Source of the DNA: Flavobacterium sp. 20NA77.7 | GTDB taxonomy: Bacteria > Bacteroidota > Bacteroidia > Flavobacteriales > Flavobacteriaceae | Length of the DNA stretch: 64,000 nucleotides | Direction: 5' to 3' | Assembly: GCF_031326205.1 (NCBI RefSeq) | Contig: NZ_CP133721.1 | Coordinates: 1,984,001-2,048,000, forward strand | Made by a program: the position numbers and the translations under genes | Notes under the pieces: model-generated | What the model was told of the DNA's origin: nothing | The model's database searches: none | The model's input: only the letters and a program-made list of their open reading frames with translations | Part shown: piece after piece, positions 43,922 to 53,063 of the stretch | How the letters are laid out: each line of letters starts with the position of its first letter | Numbering within the stretch: the first letter of the stretch is position 1

Positions 43922-45094
43922 TTAAAAAAATAATTCAAATTTATTCTGAATTGCCTGTTCTAAAAGTACTGTTGCAGCGGCGCTCCACGCACAAAAAGCC
44001 ACACCGTTTGGTTCTTGTGTTTGTGTATTGAAATTTTCATAAAATGAAAAATCTGCTTTAGCATTGGCCTCATTTATATGAGTCAGTAATGAAGTAGCTA
44101 ATGTTTTATTTTCTTTCAGCAACGATAATCCTACAAATCCATTTACCATTGGCCAAGACCCGCCATTATGAAACTCGTAAGGATAATTTCTAAATTCATA
44201 TTTACAATTATCTTTTAACAAATTCCAGTCAGTATCTTGTTCAAAAATAGGAGGCCAAAACGCAGGAACCAACTTCAATTCTGTTTCTGCAGCGACTTTA
44301 ATAGCGTGGTTACAAATAGCTTCCTTTGTACTTTCTTTTCCAATATCTAACAATACAAAAAGGGCATTAGCAAATGCATCATATTGTGTTTTATATCCAC
44401 ATGGTGAAAATGAACAAGGGAGATACGCTTCAAATTTCAAATTAGCATACGCCCGTTCGTGAAATTTTTCTTCGTTGGAATGAGGTAAAAAATTAGCTTT
44501 TATTTGCTGCGTAACACGTACTATTTTTTCTGCCAATAATTCATTTTTTTGAAAAAAAGTATAACTTCTTAATGCCCATAAACGAAGTAATTGATCATAG
44601 AGCACATACCCATCTGTTATGTATTCATCAGCCCAATTTCCAGATAAAGGCACATATACTAAATCTTTATTATTATATTCCCAAGCATTGAGTAACTGCA
44701 AACATTTTTCAATATGTATCTGGTATTTTTCAATAATCTTTATATCGTTTTTATAAATTGCTAATTGACATACGCCTATAACAAACCAAGAAACAGCATC
44801 TACACGACCTGCTAATCCGCCATAACTTATTTCGACTTTATTTTCTTTAATCCACACATTAGAAGGGATAGTACCCATTTCGTGCTGGTATGTAGCTAAT
44901 GTTTCTAAAGTTGCTTCAAATGTTGCAATAAGTGATTTGTCGCCAGACGCCAATGCGGCTAATCCACAAATTACACCATCGCGAGCCCAAACGCGTTGAT
45001 AATTAGACGTTGCTTCTGCACTAGCTAAAAAACCATGTGGAGTACTTACTCTTTTTAATAAATTAACTGCTTTATGATAGGTTATGGTCTGCAC
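43922..45094 (-). CDS. GH100-like (alpha/alpha)6 glycosidase, probable cytoplasmic invertase
   Basis: The 390-residue protein has no signal peptide. RVWARDGVICGLAAL, SYGGLAGRVDAVSWFVIG and YEFHNGGSWPMVNGFVGL resemble the conserved blocks of the neutral/alkaline invertases (GH100; compare WxRDF, GRVAPVDSGLWW and HNGGSWP) and the related amylo-alpha-1,6-glucosidase fold. The acidic residues in ARDG and GRVDAV are candidate catalytic groups. It overlaps the permease gene by 23 nt. With a SUT-like permease and a fructokinase-like kinase, cleavage of sucrose inside the cell is the best guess; another alpha- or beta-fructosyl or glucosyl substrate remains possible. Confidence 0.82.
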   Translation of the reverse strand: MQTITYHKAVNLLKRVSTPHGFLASAEATSNYQRVWARDGVICGLAALASGDKSLIATFEATLETLATYQHEMGTIPSNVWIKENKVEISYGGLAGRVDAVSWFVIGVCQLAIYKNDIKIIEKYQIHIEKCLQLLNAWEYNNKDLVYVPLSGNWADEYITDGYVLYDQLLRLWALRSYTFFQKNELLAEKIVRVTQQIKANFLPHSNEEKFHERAYANLKFEAYLPCSFSPCGYKTQYDAFANALFVLLDIGKESTKEAICNHAIKVAAETELKLVPAFWPPIFEQDTDWNLLKDNCKYEFRNYPYEFHNGGSWPMVNGFVGLSLLKENKTLATSLLTHINEANAKADFSFYENFNTQTQEPNGVAFCAWSAAATVLLEQAIQNKFELFF

Positions 45095-46403
45095 GTACTT
45101 GAGATTTTTTTTGATTTGATTTGATAAACAAAGTTAAAATGGCCGCAATTGCTAATAAAACACCCGCAAATACAATAGCTTGTCGGGGATCATTATGTAA
45201 AAAATGTTTTAAAATGTATCCAAAACTCAAGGTTTGAATAAACATAGGAATAACAATCATCATATTAATAATTCCCATGTAAACCCCGTACCGTTCTTTA
45301 GGTATGTTTGAAACTACCATTAAATAAGGGATTCCCATCATACTTGCCCAACCTATTCCGAAACCTGTTATTGCAGGAAATAATAAATATTTATTAGTGA
45401 TATGCGGGAAAATTAAAAACCCTATTGCAGCTAACAATAAACACACAAAATGTACGTATCTAGCTGAGTACTTTTTTGCTAAATAGGCCAGTCCAAAAGC
45501 AGTTAAAAAAGTAACAATATTGTACCAGCCATTTACTAAACCTGTCCAACTAACCGCTTGTTCATATAACTTGCCATTCTGTTGCGGTGTTGTATTCCAT
45601 ACAGATAAAGCAATACTTTTTGAAGAATTTTGCCAATAACAAAACAAAGCATACCATTGAAATAAATAGACAAGTGCCAGCTGCCACATTACTTTTGGCA
45701 TATTACGTACTGCCTTAAATATATCTAAGAAGGGTGTAAAAACATGAACTTTTTCAGCTTGCATCTGAAGTAATTCTTCATTAGAAGGGGGGATTTCTTT
45801 TGTTGTATGTGAACTCCACCAGACCGATGCAATAGAACAAACTGCACCTAAGAAAAAAGAAGCAAAAACCCATGTAGGTAATTTACCTGTGGTACCCACA
45901 AAAAGTATAGGAAAAATAAACAATGAAACGTTCGCCAAAGTTTGACCTAATCCTGTAAAAAAACTTTGTGCTTGAAAACCAGTTGCTTGTTGTTCTTCAT
46001 CTAATTTATCAGCTATAAATGCTCTATAAGGTTCCATTGCGGTATTATTCCCTGCATCTAAAATCCATAACAATCCGGCAGCCATCCATAAAGAGCTACT
46101 AAATGGAAATAAAAATAAGGCGATACTACAGATTAATGCTCCAATAAAAAAATAGGGTTTTCTTCGGCCTCCCCATTTTGGCAACCATGTTTTATCACTT
46201 AAAGCACCAATAATAGGTTGAATAAGTAAACCTGTCAAAGGTCCTGCCAAATTTAGCAACGGCAACTCATCTGGACTAGCGCCTAAGAAATCATAAATAG
46301 GATTTACCGCACTTTGTTGTAAGCCAAAGCTATATTGAATACCGAAAAATCCAACATTCATATTTATTATTTGCCAAAAGCTCAATTTACTTTTTAGTAT
46401 CAT
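45072..46403 (-). CDS. MFS sugar permease of the SLC45/sucrose-symporter type
   Basis: The 443-residue protein has twelve spans. The first helix NVGFFGIQYSFGLQQSAVNPIYDFLGA and the loop IGALSDKTWLPKWGGRRKPYFFIGA resemble plant SUT and animal SLC45 transporters, whose equivalent loop is SDxxxxRFGRRRPF. These move sucrose or related glycosides with protons across the inner membrane. The gene overlaps the upstream glutaredoxin-like gene by 17 nt and the downstream glycosidase by 23 nt, so the three are translationally coupled. Confidence 0.88.
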   Translation of the reverse strand: MILKSKLSFWQIINMNVGFFGIQYSFGLQQSAVNPIYDFLGASPDELPLLNLAGPLTGLLIQPIIGALSDKTWLPKWGGRRKPYFFIGALICSIALFLFPFSSSLWMAAGLLWILDAGNNTAMEPYRAFIADKLDEEQQATGFQAQSFFTGLGQTLANVSLFIFPILFVGTTGKLPTWVFASFFLGAVCSIASVWWSSHTTKEIPPSNEELLQMQAEKVHVFTPFLDIFKAVRNMPKVMWQLALVYLFQWYALFCYWQNSSKSIALSVWNTTPQQNGKLYEQAVSWTGLVNGWYNIVTFLTAFGLAYLAKKYSARYVHFVCLLLAAIGFLIFPHITNKYLLFPAITGFGIGWASMMGIPYLMVVSNIPKERYGVYMGIINMMIVIPMFIQTLSFGYILKHFLHNDPRQAIVFAGVLLAIAAILTLFIKSNQKKSQVRADHNLS

Positions 46404-46749
46404 CTTTGAGTTTGTTTAAAAAGTCTTCAAAATTACCGTTATTTATAATAAATTGTCCTTGTTTATCTACTACTGGAATCCCTAAATTAGCTGTACTTAT
46501 ATTTGCTTCTTTTAATTTAGCCAACATTTCTCTTAAAGCTACAGGATCTTTATCAATATCATAAAACACAAAATTAATTGAATTATTCTTTAAAAATAAT
46601 TTTGTGTCTATACAATGGTGACAAGAGTCGCTCCCATACACGACTAAAACGGTTGATTTTGGCTCAGATTTTTTTGGCTTTTCTTGAGCTATAAGTGTAG
46701 AAACTCCTACTAATAAAAACAGTGTACAAATTATTTTTTTAAGCTTCAT
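46387..46749 (-). CDS. exported glutaredoxin/thioredoxin-like protein with CHHC motif
   Basis: The ATG at 46749 gives 120 residues starting with a signal peptide (MKLKKIICTLFLLVGVSTLIAQ); an in-frame start at 46806 would sit inside a terminator hairpin. The mature domain has the glutaredoxin layout: TVLVVYGSDSCHHCIDTKLFLK with a CxxC active site, VFYDIDKDP, then LGIPVVDKQGQF with the cis-proline. It would act in the periplasm. It lies within the sugar operon, overlapping the permease gene by 17 nt, though such a protein has no obvious part in sugar uptake. Confidence 0.87.
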   Translation of the reverse strand: MKLKKIICTLFLLVGVSTLIAQEKPKKSEPKSTVLVVYGSDSCHHCIDTKLFLKNNSINFVFYDIDKDPVALREMLAKLKEANISTANLGIPVVDKQGQFIINNGNFEDFLNKLKDDTKK

Positions 46750-46763
46750 CTTGAAAAACTTTT

Positions 46764-46803
46764 GAAAAACAATTCCTGTACCCAAATAAAGATACAGGAA
46801 TTG
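46764..46803 (-). terminator. intra-operon terminator or attenuator after the TonB receptor
   Basis: Perfect 11-bp arms (CAATTCCTGTA at 46770-46780 and its complement at 46793-46803) flank a 12-nt loop, followed on the minus strand by five T residues. It sits 26 nt past the receptor stop and 14 nt before the glutaredoxin-like ATG. It would lower transcription of the permease-glycosidase-kinase part relative to the receptor, or the downstream genes may use read-through. Confidence 0.8.
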
Positions 46804-46829
46804 CATAAATTTAAGTATGAAAATCTTTG

Positions 46830-49469
46830 TTAGAATCTATAAGCGATAGACAATGATGTTGTTCTACCGTTAATAGATCTTGCTCTAACAATATTGTTAG
46901 TATTTTCAGTAATACTTCCCTCTTCCACTTCTGTAATACCCATCGTATCAAACACGTTATTGATATTAAGTGTAGCAGAAAGTCCTTTTGTTAATTCAAA
47001 ACTTAAGAAAGGATTTACATACGCATAGCCTGGCATAACTAATTTGTTATCATCTTGAGCGTATGATTTTGTTGTTCCAATTACAGAGAAACCAAAGTTA
47101 TTTTGTTTGTTTTTACCAAATTTATACATTGGCACTACATTAAAGATAAAATCAGCTTGTCTTCTAGGTTTGTTTCCATTTAATGCAGGTGTAATCACAT
47201 CGTCAGCAATTTTTGCTTTTGTATAAGTAACACTTCCATTAACAGAGAAATTATTAATTCTATAGTTTCCTTCTAACTCTAAACCATACGAATTGTATTT
47301 TCTTTGAATTTGTCTAATTCCACTTGAACCTCCACCGAAATCCCAGTTTTGTTCAGAAACACCTGCAAAGAATGCCGTAGCATAAATAGCTGATCTTTCT
47401 CCTTTTTGTTTAAATCCAAACTCTGCTTGATTTACCATATCAGCACTTAAACCTGGAACTGCTGCACCTGAATTTAATATATTTGCTCCAAATAATAAAC
47501 GGTCAGCATTTGCTCTACCTCCTCTACTGAAACGTCCAAAAATAGATTGTGAGTCAGATAATAAATAATTTGCACCAAAAGAGTATGATACATATTTAAA
47601 ATCATAATTGATTGGTTTTCTATTTGCATTATCAACTACAGAAACACTAGCTTCTGGACCTTGAATAGTTCCATTATTATCTACATCTAAATTTGCAGCT
47701 TGAGTAGCTCCTGCATAAGTTCCACGTGCTTTTCCAGAATCAAAACGCATACTTACATCAATGCTTAATTTGTCATTTGCTTTTAATTGTCCTGCAACAT
47801 ACGGTGCTGTAATGTCATACGTTGCATCATAATTTCTTTGGCAACAGTTACCCCATGCTGGCACTCCGTAAGCATATAATCCGTTAACAGAATGAGAACC
47901 CGCATTTAGTAATGCTGCATTGTCACCTTTAACTTCCATTAAATAAGAATTCCACAACCAAGACATTGAAATGTTTTGGAATGCTTTGTAGTATCCTAAT
48001 GTTAAATCAAAATTGTTAAATTTCTTAGTTAATTTCATATCATTTGTAAAGTTGTTGAAATTATTAATTTCAGTATCAAATGTATGAATTCTCATTGCTA
48101 ACGCACTATTGCTAAAGTTTTGGCCTGCTTGTGGACCGTTTGCATAAGTTAAATTTGGCACGCTAAAGCTAGATGCTAAAGCACCACCTGTTGCTACTTC
48201 TGCAGGGAATAAAGAAACAAATCTTCCTTTTTGGAAATTTTGTCTGAATTTATCTTCAATTTTCCAGTCATTTCCTAAATCAAAAGCCATTTCTGCTCCA
48301 AATGAAGTAGCAATAGGACGCATACCATCCGAAATTGAACTTCTTCTACGCTCACCATCAGCACCTATTGTTAAATTATCTTGGAAATAAGCACTATGAG
48401 GCGTGTCATGTAAAATGTTGAAATTTGGTAATGAACTCCATGTTGGATTAGCATTTGTTCCTGATACTTGAACTGGCATAGGTAAATAACCTATTGATTT
48501 ATCATTTAGGTATTTGAAATACAATTTTACATAACCATTTTCAAAGTCTTTTGTTAAATTTGCTTTAAACTGACCTCCTAAGTTTGCTGTATATCCTGCG
48601 TTTCTTGGTCCTTCACCTTGTCTGTAAAAACCACCTACGTGAAAACGCAAGCTAGAAGATAATGGCGAACCGTATTCAAAATCTGTTCTGTTATTTCCGT
48701 AATCTAAACCAATAGATTGCATTAATGAACCTCCTTCTTTTTTACCATCTTTACTAATAAAGTTGATGATACCCGCTGGAGAGTTTGATGCTACAGTAGA
48801 TGCAGAACCTCCTCTGATGGCTTCAACTCTTTGTAATGTTTGATCTGCTCTTACGAAGATATCTGCGTTACCAAATGCTACGTCACCAAACTGCATTACA
48901 GGTAAACCATCTTCATGAATTTGTAAAAATTTTGCTCCTCCTGAAGCAATTGGAATACCACGAACGGTAATATTTGCATTACCTTCACCTCCTGTAGATT
49001 CTGATTTGATACCAGGAGTAGATCTAAAAATTTCAGCTGTAGATCTTGGAGCTGCTTGTTCTATTTGCGCGCCGCTGATAGAACTTACAGAAACACTCGA
49101 GTTTAATTTTGTTTTAGCTCCAATAACTCCCGTTACTACTACTTCATCAATTGAAGCTGATTTGTCAGCTAATTTGAAAGTGGCAGTAGTAGCGCCATTA
49201 ATAACTACTTTTTGTTGTAAAGTGGCATAGCCCATCATCGAAACTTTTACGGTAACCGAACCGTTTGACAAATCAGTAAGTGTAAAATCTCCATTGGATG
49301 AAGTGGAAGTCGCTTTTGAACCAACAGAAACACTTGCTCCGTTGATTGGCAACCCATTAGTATCCGTTACTTTTCCAGATAACGAACCATTTTGAGCAAA
49401 CGATTGATTAAGCACAAAAAATGCTATAATAAAAAACGTTTTCTTCAAAAAATTAGTAATTTTTTTCAT
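46830..49469 (-). CDS. TonB-dependent receptor with N-terminal carboxypeptidase-like domain
   Basis: The 879-residue protein has a signal peptide ending NQSFAQ, then a CarboxypepD_reg-like domain (GSLSGKVTDTNGLPINGASVSV, about 27-110). The TonB box/plug region follows (SIDEVVVTGVIGAK..., ITVRGIPIASGG, VEAIRGGSASTVASNSPAGIINFISK), then a 22-strand barrel ending RTTSLSIAYRF. It imports a substrate across the outer membrane using TonB energy. There is no SusD gene beside it, so it is a stand-alone receptor. It is first in the sugar operon and faces the divergent lacI-type regulator; operators lie between them. Confidence 0.95.
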   Translation of the reverse strand: MKKITNFLKKTFFIIAFFVLNQSFAQNGSLSGKVTDTNGLPINGASVSVGSKATSTSSNGDFTLTDLSNGSVTVKVSMMGYATLQQKVVINGATTATFKLADKSASIDEVVVTGVIGAKTKLNSSVSVSSISGAQIEQAAPRSTAEIFRSTPGIKSESTGGEGNANITVRGIPIASGGAKFLQIHEDGLPVMQFGDVAFGNADIFVRADQTLQRVEAIRGGSASTVASNSPAGIINFISKDGKKEGGSLMQSIGLDYGNNRTDFEYGSPLSSSLRFHVGGFYRQGEGPRNAGYTANLGGQFKANLTKDFENGYVKLYFKYLNDKSIGYLPMPVQVSGTNANPTWSSLPNFNILHDTPHSAYFQDNLTIGADGERRRSSISDGMRPIATSFGAEMAFDLGNDWKIEDKFRQNFQKGRFVSLFPAEVATGGALASSFSVPNLTYANGPQAGQNFSNSALAMRIHTFDTEINNFNNFTNDMKLTKKFNNFDLTLGYYKAFQNISMSWLWNSYLMEVKGDNAALLNAGSHSVNGLYAYGVPAWGNCCQRNYDATYDITAPYVAGQLKANDKLSIDVSMRFDSGKARGTYAGATQAANLDVDNNGTIQGPEASVSVVDNANRKPINYDFKYVSYSFGANYLLSDSQSIFGRFSRGGRANADRLLFGANILNSGAAVPGLSADMVNQAEFGFKQKGERSAIYATAFFAGVSEQNWDFGGGSSGIRQIQRKYNSYGLELEGNYRINNFSVNGSVTYTKAKIADDVITPALNGNKPRRQADFIFNVVPMYKFGKNKQNNFGFSVIGTTKSYAQDDNKLVMPGYAYVNPFLSFELTKGLSATLNINNVFDTMGITEVEEGSITENTNNIVRARSINGRTTSLSIAYRF
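49432..49443. promoter_or_regulatory. possible auxiliary operator inside the receptor gene
   Basis: AAAAACGTTTTC matches 11 of 12 bases of the palindromic core GAAAACGTTTTC seen twice upstream. It lies in the signal-peptide codons of the receptor, 125 bp centre-to-centre from the nearest full operator, about twelve helical turns. It may be chance in AT-rich DNA. Confidence 0.25.
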
Positions 49470-49554
49470 TTTTTAAAATTAATTGGTTAATAATTTTAGT
49501 TATAATTAAATTCGAAATTAAAATTTATTGTAGTAAAAAAATGCGAATAATTTA

Positions 49555-49570
49555 TCGAAAACGTTTTCGA
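49555..49570. promoter_or_regulatory. LacI-type operator 1
   Basis: TCGAAAACGTTTTCGA is a perfect 16-bp palindrome with the central CG typical of LacI-family operators. It lies in the 154-bp gap between the divergent receptor and regulator genes. Confidence 0.85.
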
Positions 49571-49575
49571 AATTA

Positions 49576-49591
49576 CCGAAAACGTTTTCGA
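49576..49591. promoter_or_regulatory. LacI-type operator 2
   Basis: CGAAAACGTTTTCG (49577-49590) is a second perfect palindrome, identical in its 14-bp core to operator 1. The centres are exactly 21 bp apart, two helical turns, so two dimers or one tetramer would bind on the same face. It covers the expected -33 region of the regulator gene, which suggests autorepression. Confidence 0.85.
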
Positions 49592-49623
49592 TTCTATATT
49601 ATTTTTTTTTGCATATTTGTAAA

Positions 49624-50640
49624 ATGAAAAACATAACGCTAAAACAAATTGCGGAAACATTAGGTATATCCATAACTACGGTTTCAAAAGCCTTAAAAGG
49701 ATATACCGATGTGAATGAAAACACAAGAAAGTCGGTTTTAGAATTGGCCGAACGTCTTCAATATACGCCAAATAGTTTTGCGGTAAACCTTCGCACACAA
49801 GAATCTAAAACCATTGGGCTTGTAATTCCTGAAGTGGTACACCATTTTTTTTCAAACGTAATTAGAGGCATTATTGAAGAAGCAGAAAAAAACGGGTATT
49901 TAGTTATCATTTTACAAAGTAGTGAATCTGTAGCTTCAGAAAAAAAACAGATTGAATTATTATTACAAAAACGTGTAGATGGAATTATTATCTCTCTTTC
50001 TAATGAGTCTAATAATGAGTCTTATTTTTCACAAATTATGGAACGAAAAATTCCATTGGTGCAATTTGATAAAATTTCCAAACTTATTCCTAGTTCAAAG
50101 GTTATCATTAATGATCAAAAAGCGGCCTATTCTGCCGTTTCGCATTTAATTGCAAAAGGATGTAAAAAAATTGCACATATTCGTGGGCCTGTTAATCCAC
50201 AAAATGCCATTGATCGCTTTTTAGGCTATAAAAAAGCATTAGAAGATCATAACATTTCTTTTGACCCTAAATTAGTTTATACCTGCACAGATGTTACCTT
50301 TGAAGAAGGAAAAAGTTTTGCTAAACAAATTTTAGCTTCGCATCCAGATATCGATGGTATTTTTGCCATTACCGATTTAGTTGCTGTGGGTGTATTAGCC
50401 TACTTTAACGATCACAAAATTCGAGTACCCGAAGACATAAAACTTATAGGATTTAGTAATTGGTTTATGTCGCAAGTAGTTTCACCAAAATTAAGCACGG
50501 TAGATCAACCTAGTTTTGAAATGGGAAAACAGTCTTTTCACTTACTTTTAGAAGAAATAAATGCTAAGAAAGACGGTCTTTCGTTTACCCCAAAAACAAT
50601 AGAATTAGACACTACAATTATTGAGCGCGAATCTACTTAG
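49624..50640 (+). CDS. LacI family transcriptional regulator of the sugar locus
   Basis: I chose the ATG at 49624 ([27 protein letters not shown]), giving 338 residues, because earlier codons overlap a near-consensus -7 box (CATATTTG, 49613-49620). The helix-turn-helix is residues ~4-23 and includes the hinge helix region [17 protein letters not shown]. The periplasmic-binding-protein-like sensor domain follows ([14 protein letters not shown]..., [15 protein letters not shown]...). It is divergent from the receptor operon and probably binds the twin operators in between. The effector is likely a sugar of the pathway, by inference. The stop overlaps the convergent queG by 8 nt. Confidence 0.94.
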   Translation: MKNITLKQIAETLGISITTVSKALKGYTDVNENTRKSVLELAERLQYTPNSFAVNLRTQESKTIGLVIPEVVHHFFSNVIRGIIEEAEKNGYLVIILQSSESVASEKKQIELLLQKRVDGIIISLSNESNNESYFSQIMERKIPLVQFDKISKLIPSSKVIINDQKAAYSAVSHLIAKGCKKIAHIRGPVNPQNAIDRFLGYKKALEDHNISFDPKLVYTCTDVTFEEGKSFAKQILASHPDIDGIFAITDLVAVGVLAYFNDHKIRVPEDIKLIGFSNWFMSQVVSPKLSTVDQPSFEMGKQSFHLLLEEINAKKDGLSFTPKTIELDTTIIEREST

Positions 50641-51502
50641 TCTTGTTTAAAAAACTAATATTTCGCGTTAAGCCTTCATATTTTGTACGTTTTACTGCCG
50701 AATTTTTAAACACTTTGGCAAATGTATCTTGGGTAAGTTCTTCCCAATCTCTTTTTGTGAAATCAAGTAATTCGGGTTTGGGATAAAATAAAGGTTCTTG
50801 ATGGGGTGTAGCAAATTTATTCCAAGGACACACGTCTTGGCACACATCGCATCCAAACATCCAATCGTTAAACTTGCCTTTCATTTCTTCGGGCAAATTC
50901 TCTTTTAATTCTATTGTAAAATAAGAAATGCATTTACTGCCGTCAACGACATAAGGCGCTACAATAGCCTCCGTCGGACAAGCATCTATACAAGCCGTGC
51001 AAGTGCCACAATGATCTGTTGTGGGTGTGTCGTATTCTAATTCAAGATCTACAATTAATTCGGCAATAAAATAAAACGAACCCACTTTTTGTGTAATTAA
51101 ATTGCTGTTTTTACCCACCCAGCCAAGTCCGCTTTTTACTGCCCACGCCTTATCTAAAACAGGAGCAGAATCTACAAAAACTCTCCCGTTTACTTCGCCT
51201 ATTTCTTCCTTAATAAACTGGAGTAATTTTTTTAATTTTTCCTTAATAACAAAATGATAATCTTCGCCATATGCATATTTTGAAATTTTGTAACTATCAG
51301 GATTTTGTTGTTCTGAAGGATAGTAATTAAATAATAACGAAATCACGCTTTTTGCACCATCAACAAGCAATCTGGGGTCTAAGCGTTTGTCAAAATGATT
51401 TTCCATATAAGACATTTGCCCATGACGATTTTCATTGAGCCATTTTTCTAAACGCGGTGCTTCTTCTTCTAAAAATTCGGCTTTAGAAATGCCACAAGAC
51501 AA
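50633..51502 (-). CDS. queG: epoxyqueuosine reductase, start codon uncertain or lost
   Basis: The enzyme reduces epoxyqueuosine to queuosine in tRNA using cobalamin and two [4Fe-4S] clusters. Seen here are the clusters [17 protein letters not shown] and [11 protein letters not shown], and [13 protein letters not shown]. The listed start is TTG at 51502 (SCGISKAEF). Homology indicates about 20 more residues upstream: the frame stays open and reads [20 protein letters not shown], as in family members, yet it holds no ATG, GTG or TTG before a stop near 51618. The true start may be CTG, ATT or ATA, or the start may have been removed by rearrangement next to the four-helix-bundle gene. Confidence 0.9.
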   Translation of the reverse strand: MSCGISKAEFLEEEAPRLEKWLNENRHGQMSYMENHFDKRLDPRLLVDGAKSVISLLFNYYPSEQQNPDSYKISKYAYGEDYHFVIKEKLKKLLQFIKEEIGEVNGRVFVDSAPVLDKAWAVKSGLGWVGKNSNLITQKVGSFYFIAELIVDLELEYDTPTTDHCGTCTACIDACPTEAIVAPYVVDGSKCISYFTIELKENLPEEMKGKFNDWMFGCDVCQDVCPWNKFATPHQEPLFYPKPELLDFTKRDWEELTQDTFAKVFKNSAVKRTKYEGLTRNISFLNKTK

Positions 51503-51565
51503 AAAGCCAAGTGATAAAGCCTTTTCTTTTATTGAATTGGTATATGTGAATTTAGAATTCAGAAT

Positions 51566-51586
51566 TTTGATGTTTGATGTTTGATG
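51566..51586. repeat. three tandem 7-bp repeats upstream of queG
   Basis: TTTGATG occurs three times in a row, followed by degenerate GT-rich sequence to about 51605. It sits where the queG start would be expected and may mark a rearrangement junction. Confidence 0.7.
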
Positions 51587-51610
51587 TTGGGTGTTTGTGA
51601 TGGGTGAATC

Positions 51611-51970
51611 TTAGTTTAATTTAGCTTTAAAAGCCAACGTTTTATTCATTAATTCAAAAGAATAAAGATACAAAAAAGTAAATCTTTCTTCAGTAATGTA
51701 ATTTCTGTTTTTTGCTTTATATAAACAAGTTACAACTTCGGCAATAGATCTAATTGCATAATTCAAGAATCTTTTAAACTCTTTATTTGATTGTTCGATA
51801 GAACCTTCAGAAATATTTAATGCAATTGAATCTGCCGCTCTGTTTACTTGGGAGACTAAATTAAATTGCTCAACTTTTGGAAATGTTGAAGAAGATGTAT
51901 AAATTTCTTCTGCAAAATCCATTGCTAACCTCCAAATAGTTAATTTTTCAAATTTAAATTTCGTTTCCAT
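51611..51970 (-). CDS. four-helix-bundle protein (S23/23S rRNA-IVS type)
   Basis: The 119-residue, wholly helical protein has the family pattern: KFEKLTIWRLAMDFAEEIYTSSSTFPKVEQFNLVSQVNRAADSIALNISEGS near the start and FKRFLNYAIRSIAEVVTCL. The family was first found in intervening sequences of 23S rRNA genes, but most members lie elsewhere as single genes; function is not established. Here it is wedged between ruvB and queG, flanked by low-complexity repeats, and the neighbouring queG lacks a normal start, which hints at insertion. Confidence 0.9.
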   Translation of the reverse strand: METKFKFEKLTIWRLAMDFAEEIYTSSSTFPKVEQFNLVSQVNRAADSIALNISEGSIEQSNKEFKRFLNYAIRSIAEVVTCLYKAKNRNYITEERFTFLYLYSFELMNKTLAFKAKLN

Positions 51971-52040
51971 CTAAAAATTACGCTTGTATTTAATTTTAAC
52001 AACCAACACCTGACAGGAAGCATCTAACAGCTTGCAGCTC

Positions 52041-53063
52041 TTAAAACAATCCGCCTTGAATATTGGTATTTATTTTCCCTAAATGCTTGTATGCTTTTTC
52101 GGTTACCTCTCTGCCTCGTGGGGTGCGCATTAAGAACCCTTCTTGAATTAAAAAAGGTTCGTACACTTCTTCTAATGTTTCTCCATTTTCACCTACAGCT
52201 GTAGCTAAAGTCGTTAGCCCCACCGGACCACCTTTAAATTTATCAATAATGGTAGTTAAAATTTTATTATCCATTTCATCAAGACCGTGCGCATCTACGT
52301 GAAGTGCCTTGAGCGCATAACGTGCAATTTCGGTATCTATAGAACCATTCCCCTTAATTTGGGCAAAATCGCGCACTCTTCGCAATAGCGAATTAGCAAT
52401 ACGAGGTGTTCCTCTACTACGTCCTGCAATTTCGATAGCCGCCTCAAGATCTATAGGTACATTAAGAATAGACGCGCTGCGTTCTATAATAGTAGCCAAT
52501 AATTCTTTGTTGTAATACTGCAACCTGCTTTGAATACCAAAACGTGCACGCATTGGTGCAGTTAATAACCCAGAACGTGTAGTAGCTCCTACAAGTGTAA
52601 ACGGATTTAAATTGATTTGGACCGTACGTGCATTAGGTCCACTTTCTATCATAATGTCAATTTTATAATCTTCCATAGCGGAGTACAAATATTCTTCTAC
52701 TACGGGAGATAATCTATGAATTTCATCTATAAATAAAACATCTCGAGGTTCTAAATTTGTTAACAAACCCGCCAAATCACCTGGTTTATCGAGTACAGGT
52801 CCCGAAGTAATCTTAATGCCTACTCCTAGTTCGTTTGCTAAAATAGTTGCTAAGGTAGTTTTACCTAAACCCGGAGGACCGTGAAAAAGCGCATGATCTA
52901 AGGCTTCGCCTCTAAGATTAGCGGCTTTTACAAATATTTTTAAGTTTTCAAGGACGTGTTCTTGTCCTGCAAAATCATCAAAACTAAGGGGACGTAAAGC
53001 GCGCTCAATGTCTAAATCTTGAGGAGAAAAATTAGCTTGGGTTGGATCTAAATGTTCGTTCAT
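52041..53063 (-). CDS. ruvB: Holliday junction branch migration ATPase RuvB
   Basis: The 340-residue AAA+ motor drives branch migration with RuvA. Visible are Walker A ([10 protein letters not shown]), Walker B ([12 protein letters not shown]), the sensor [19 protein letters not shown], the arginine finger region, and the winged-helix C-terminus ([19 protein letters not shown]). I use the ATG at 53063 ([11 protein letters not shown]). The -7 box TATCTTTG (53069-53076) ends only 5 nt before it, so the message may be leaderless. The promoter and start region is duplicated upstream. Confidence 0.97.
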   Translation of the reverse strand: MNEHLDPTQANFSPQDLDIERALRPLSFDDFAGQEHVLENLKIFVKAANLRGEALDHALFHGPPGLGKTTLATILANELGVGIKITSGPVLDKPGDLAGLLTNLEPRDVLFIDEIHRLSPVVEEYLYSAMEDYKIDIMIESGPNARTVQINLNPFTLVGATTRSGLLTAPMRARFGIQSRLQYYNKELLATIIERSASILNVPIDLEAAIEIAGRSRGTPRIANSLLRRVRDFAQIKGNGSIDTEIARYALKALHVDAHGLDEMDNKILTTIIDKFKGGPVGLTTLATAVGENGETLEEVYEPFLIQEGFLMRTPRGREVTEKAYKHLGKINTNIQGGLF

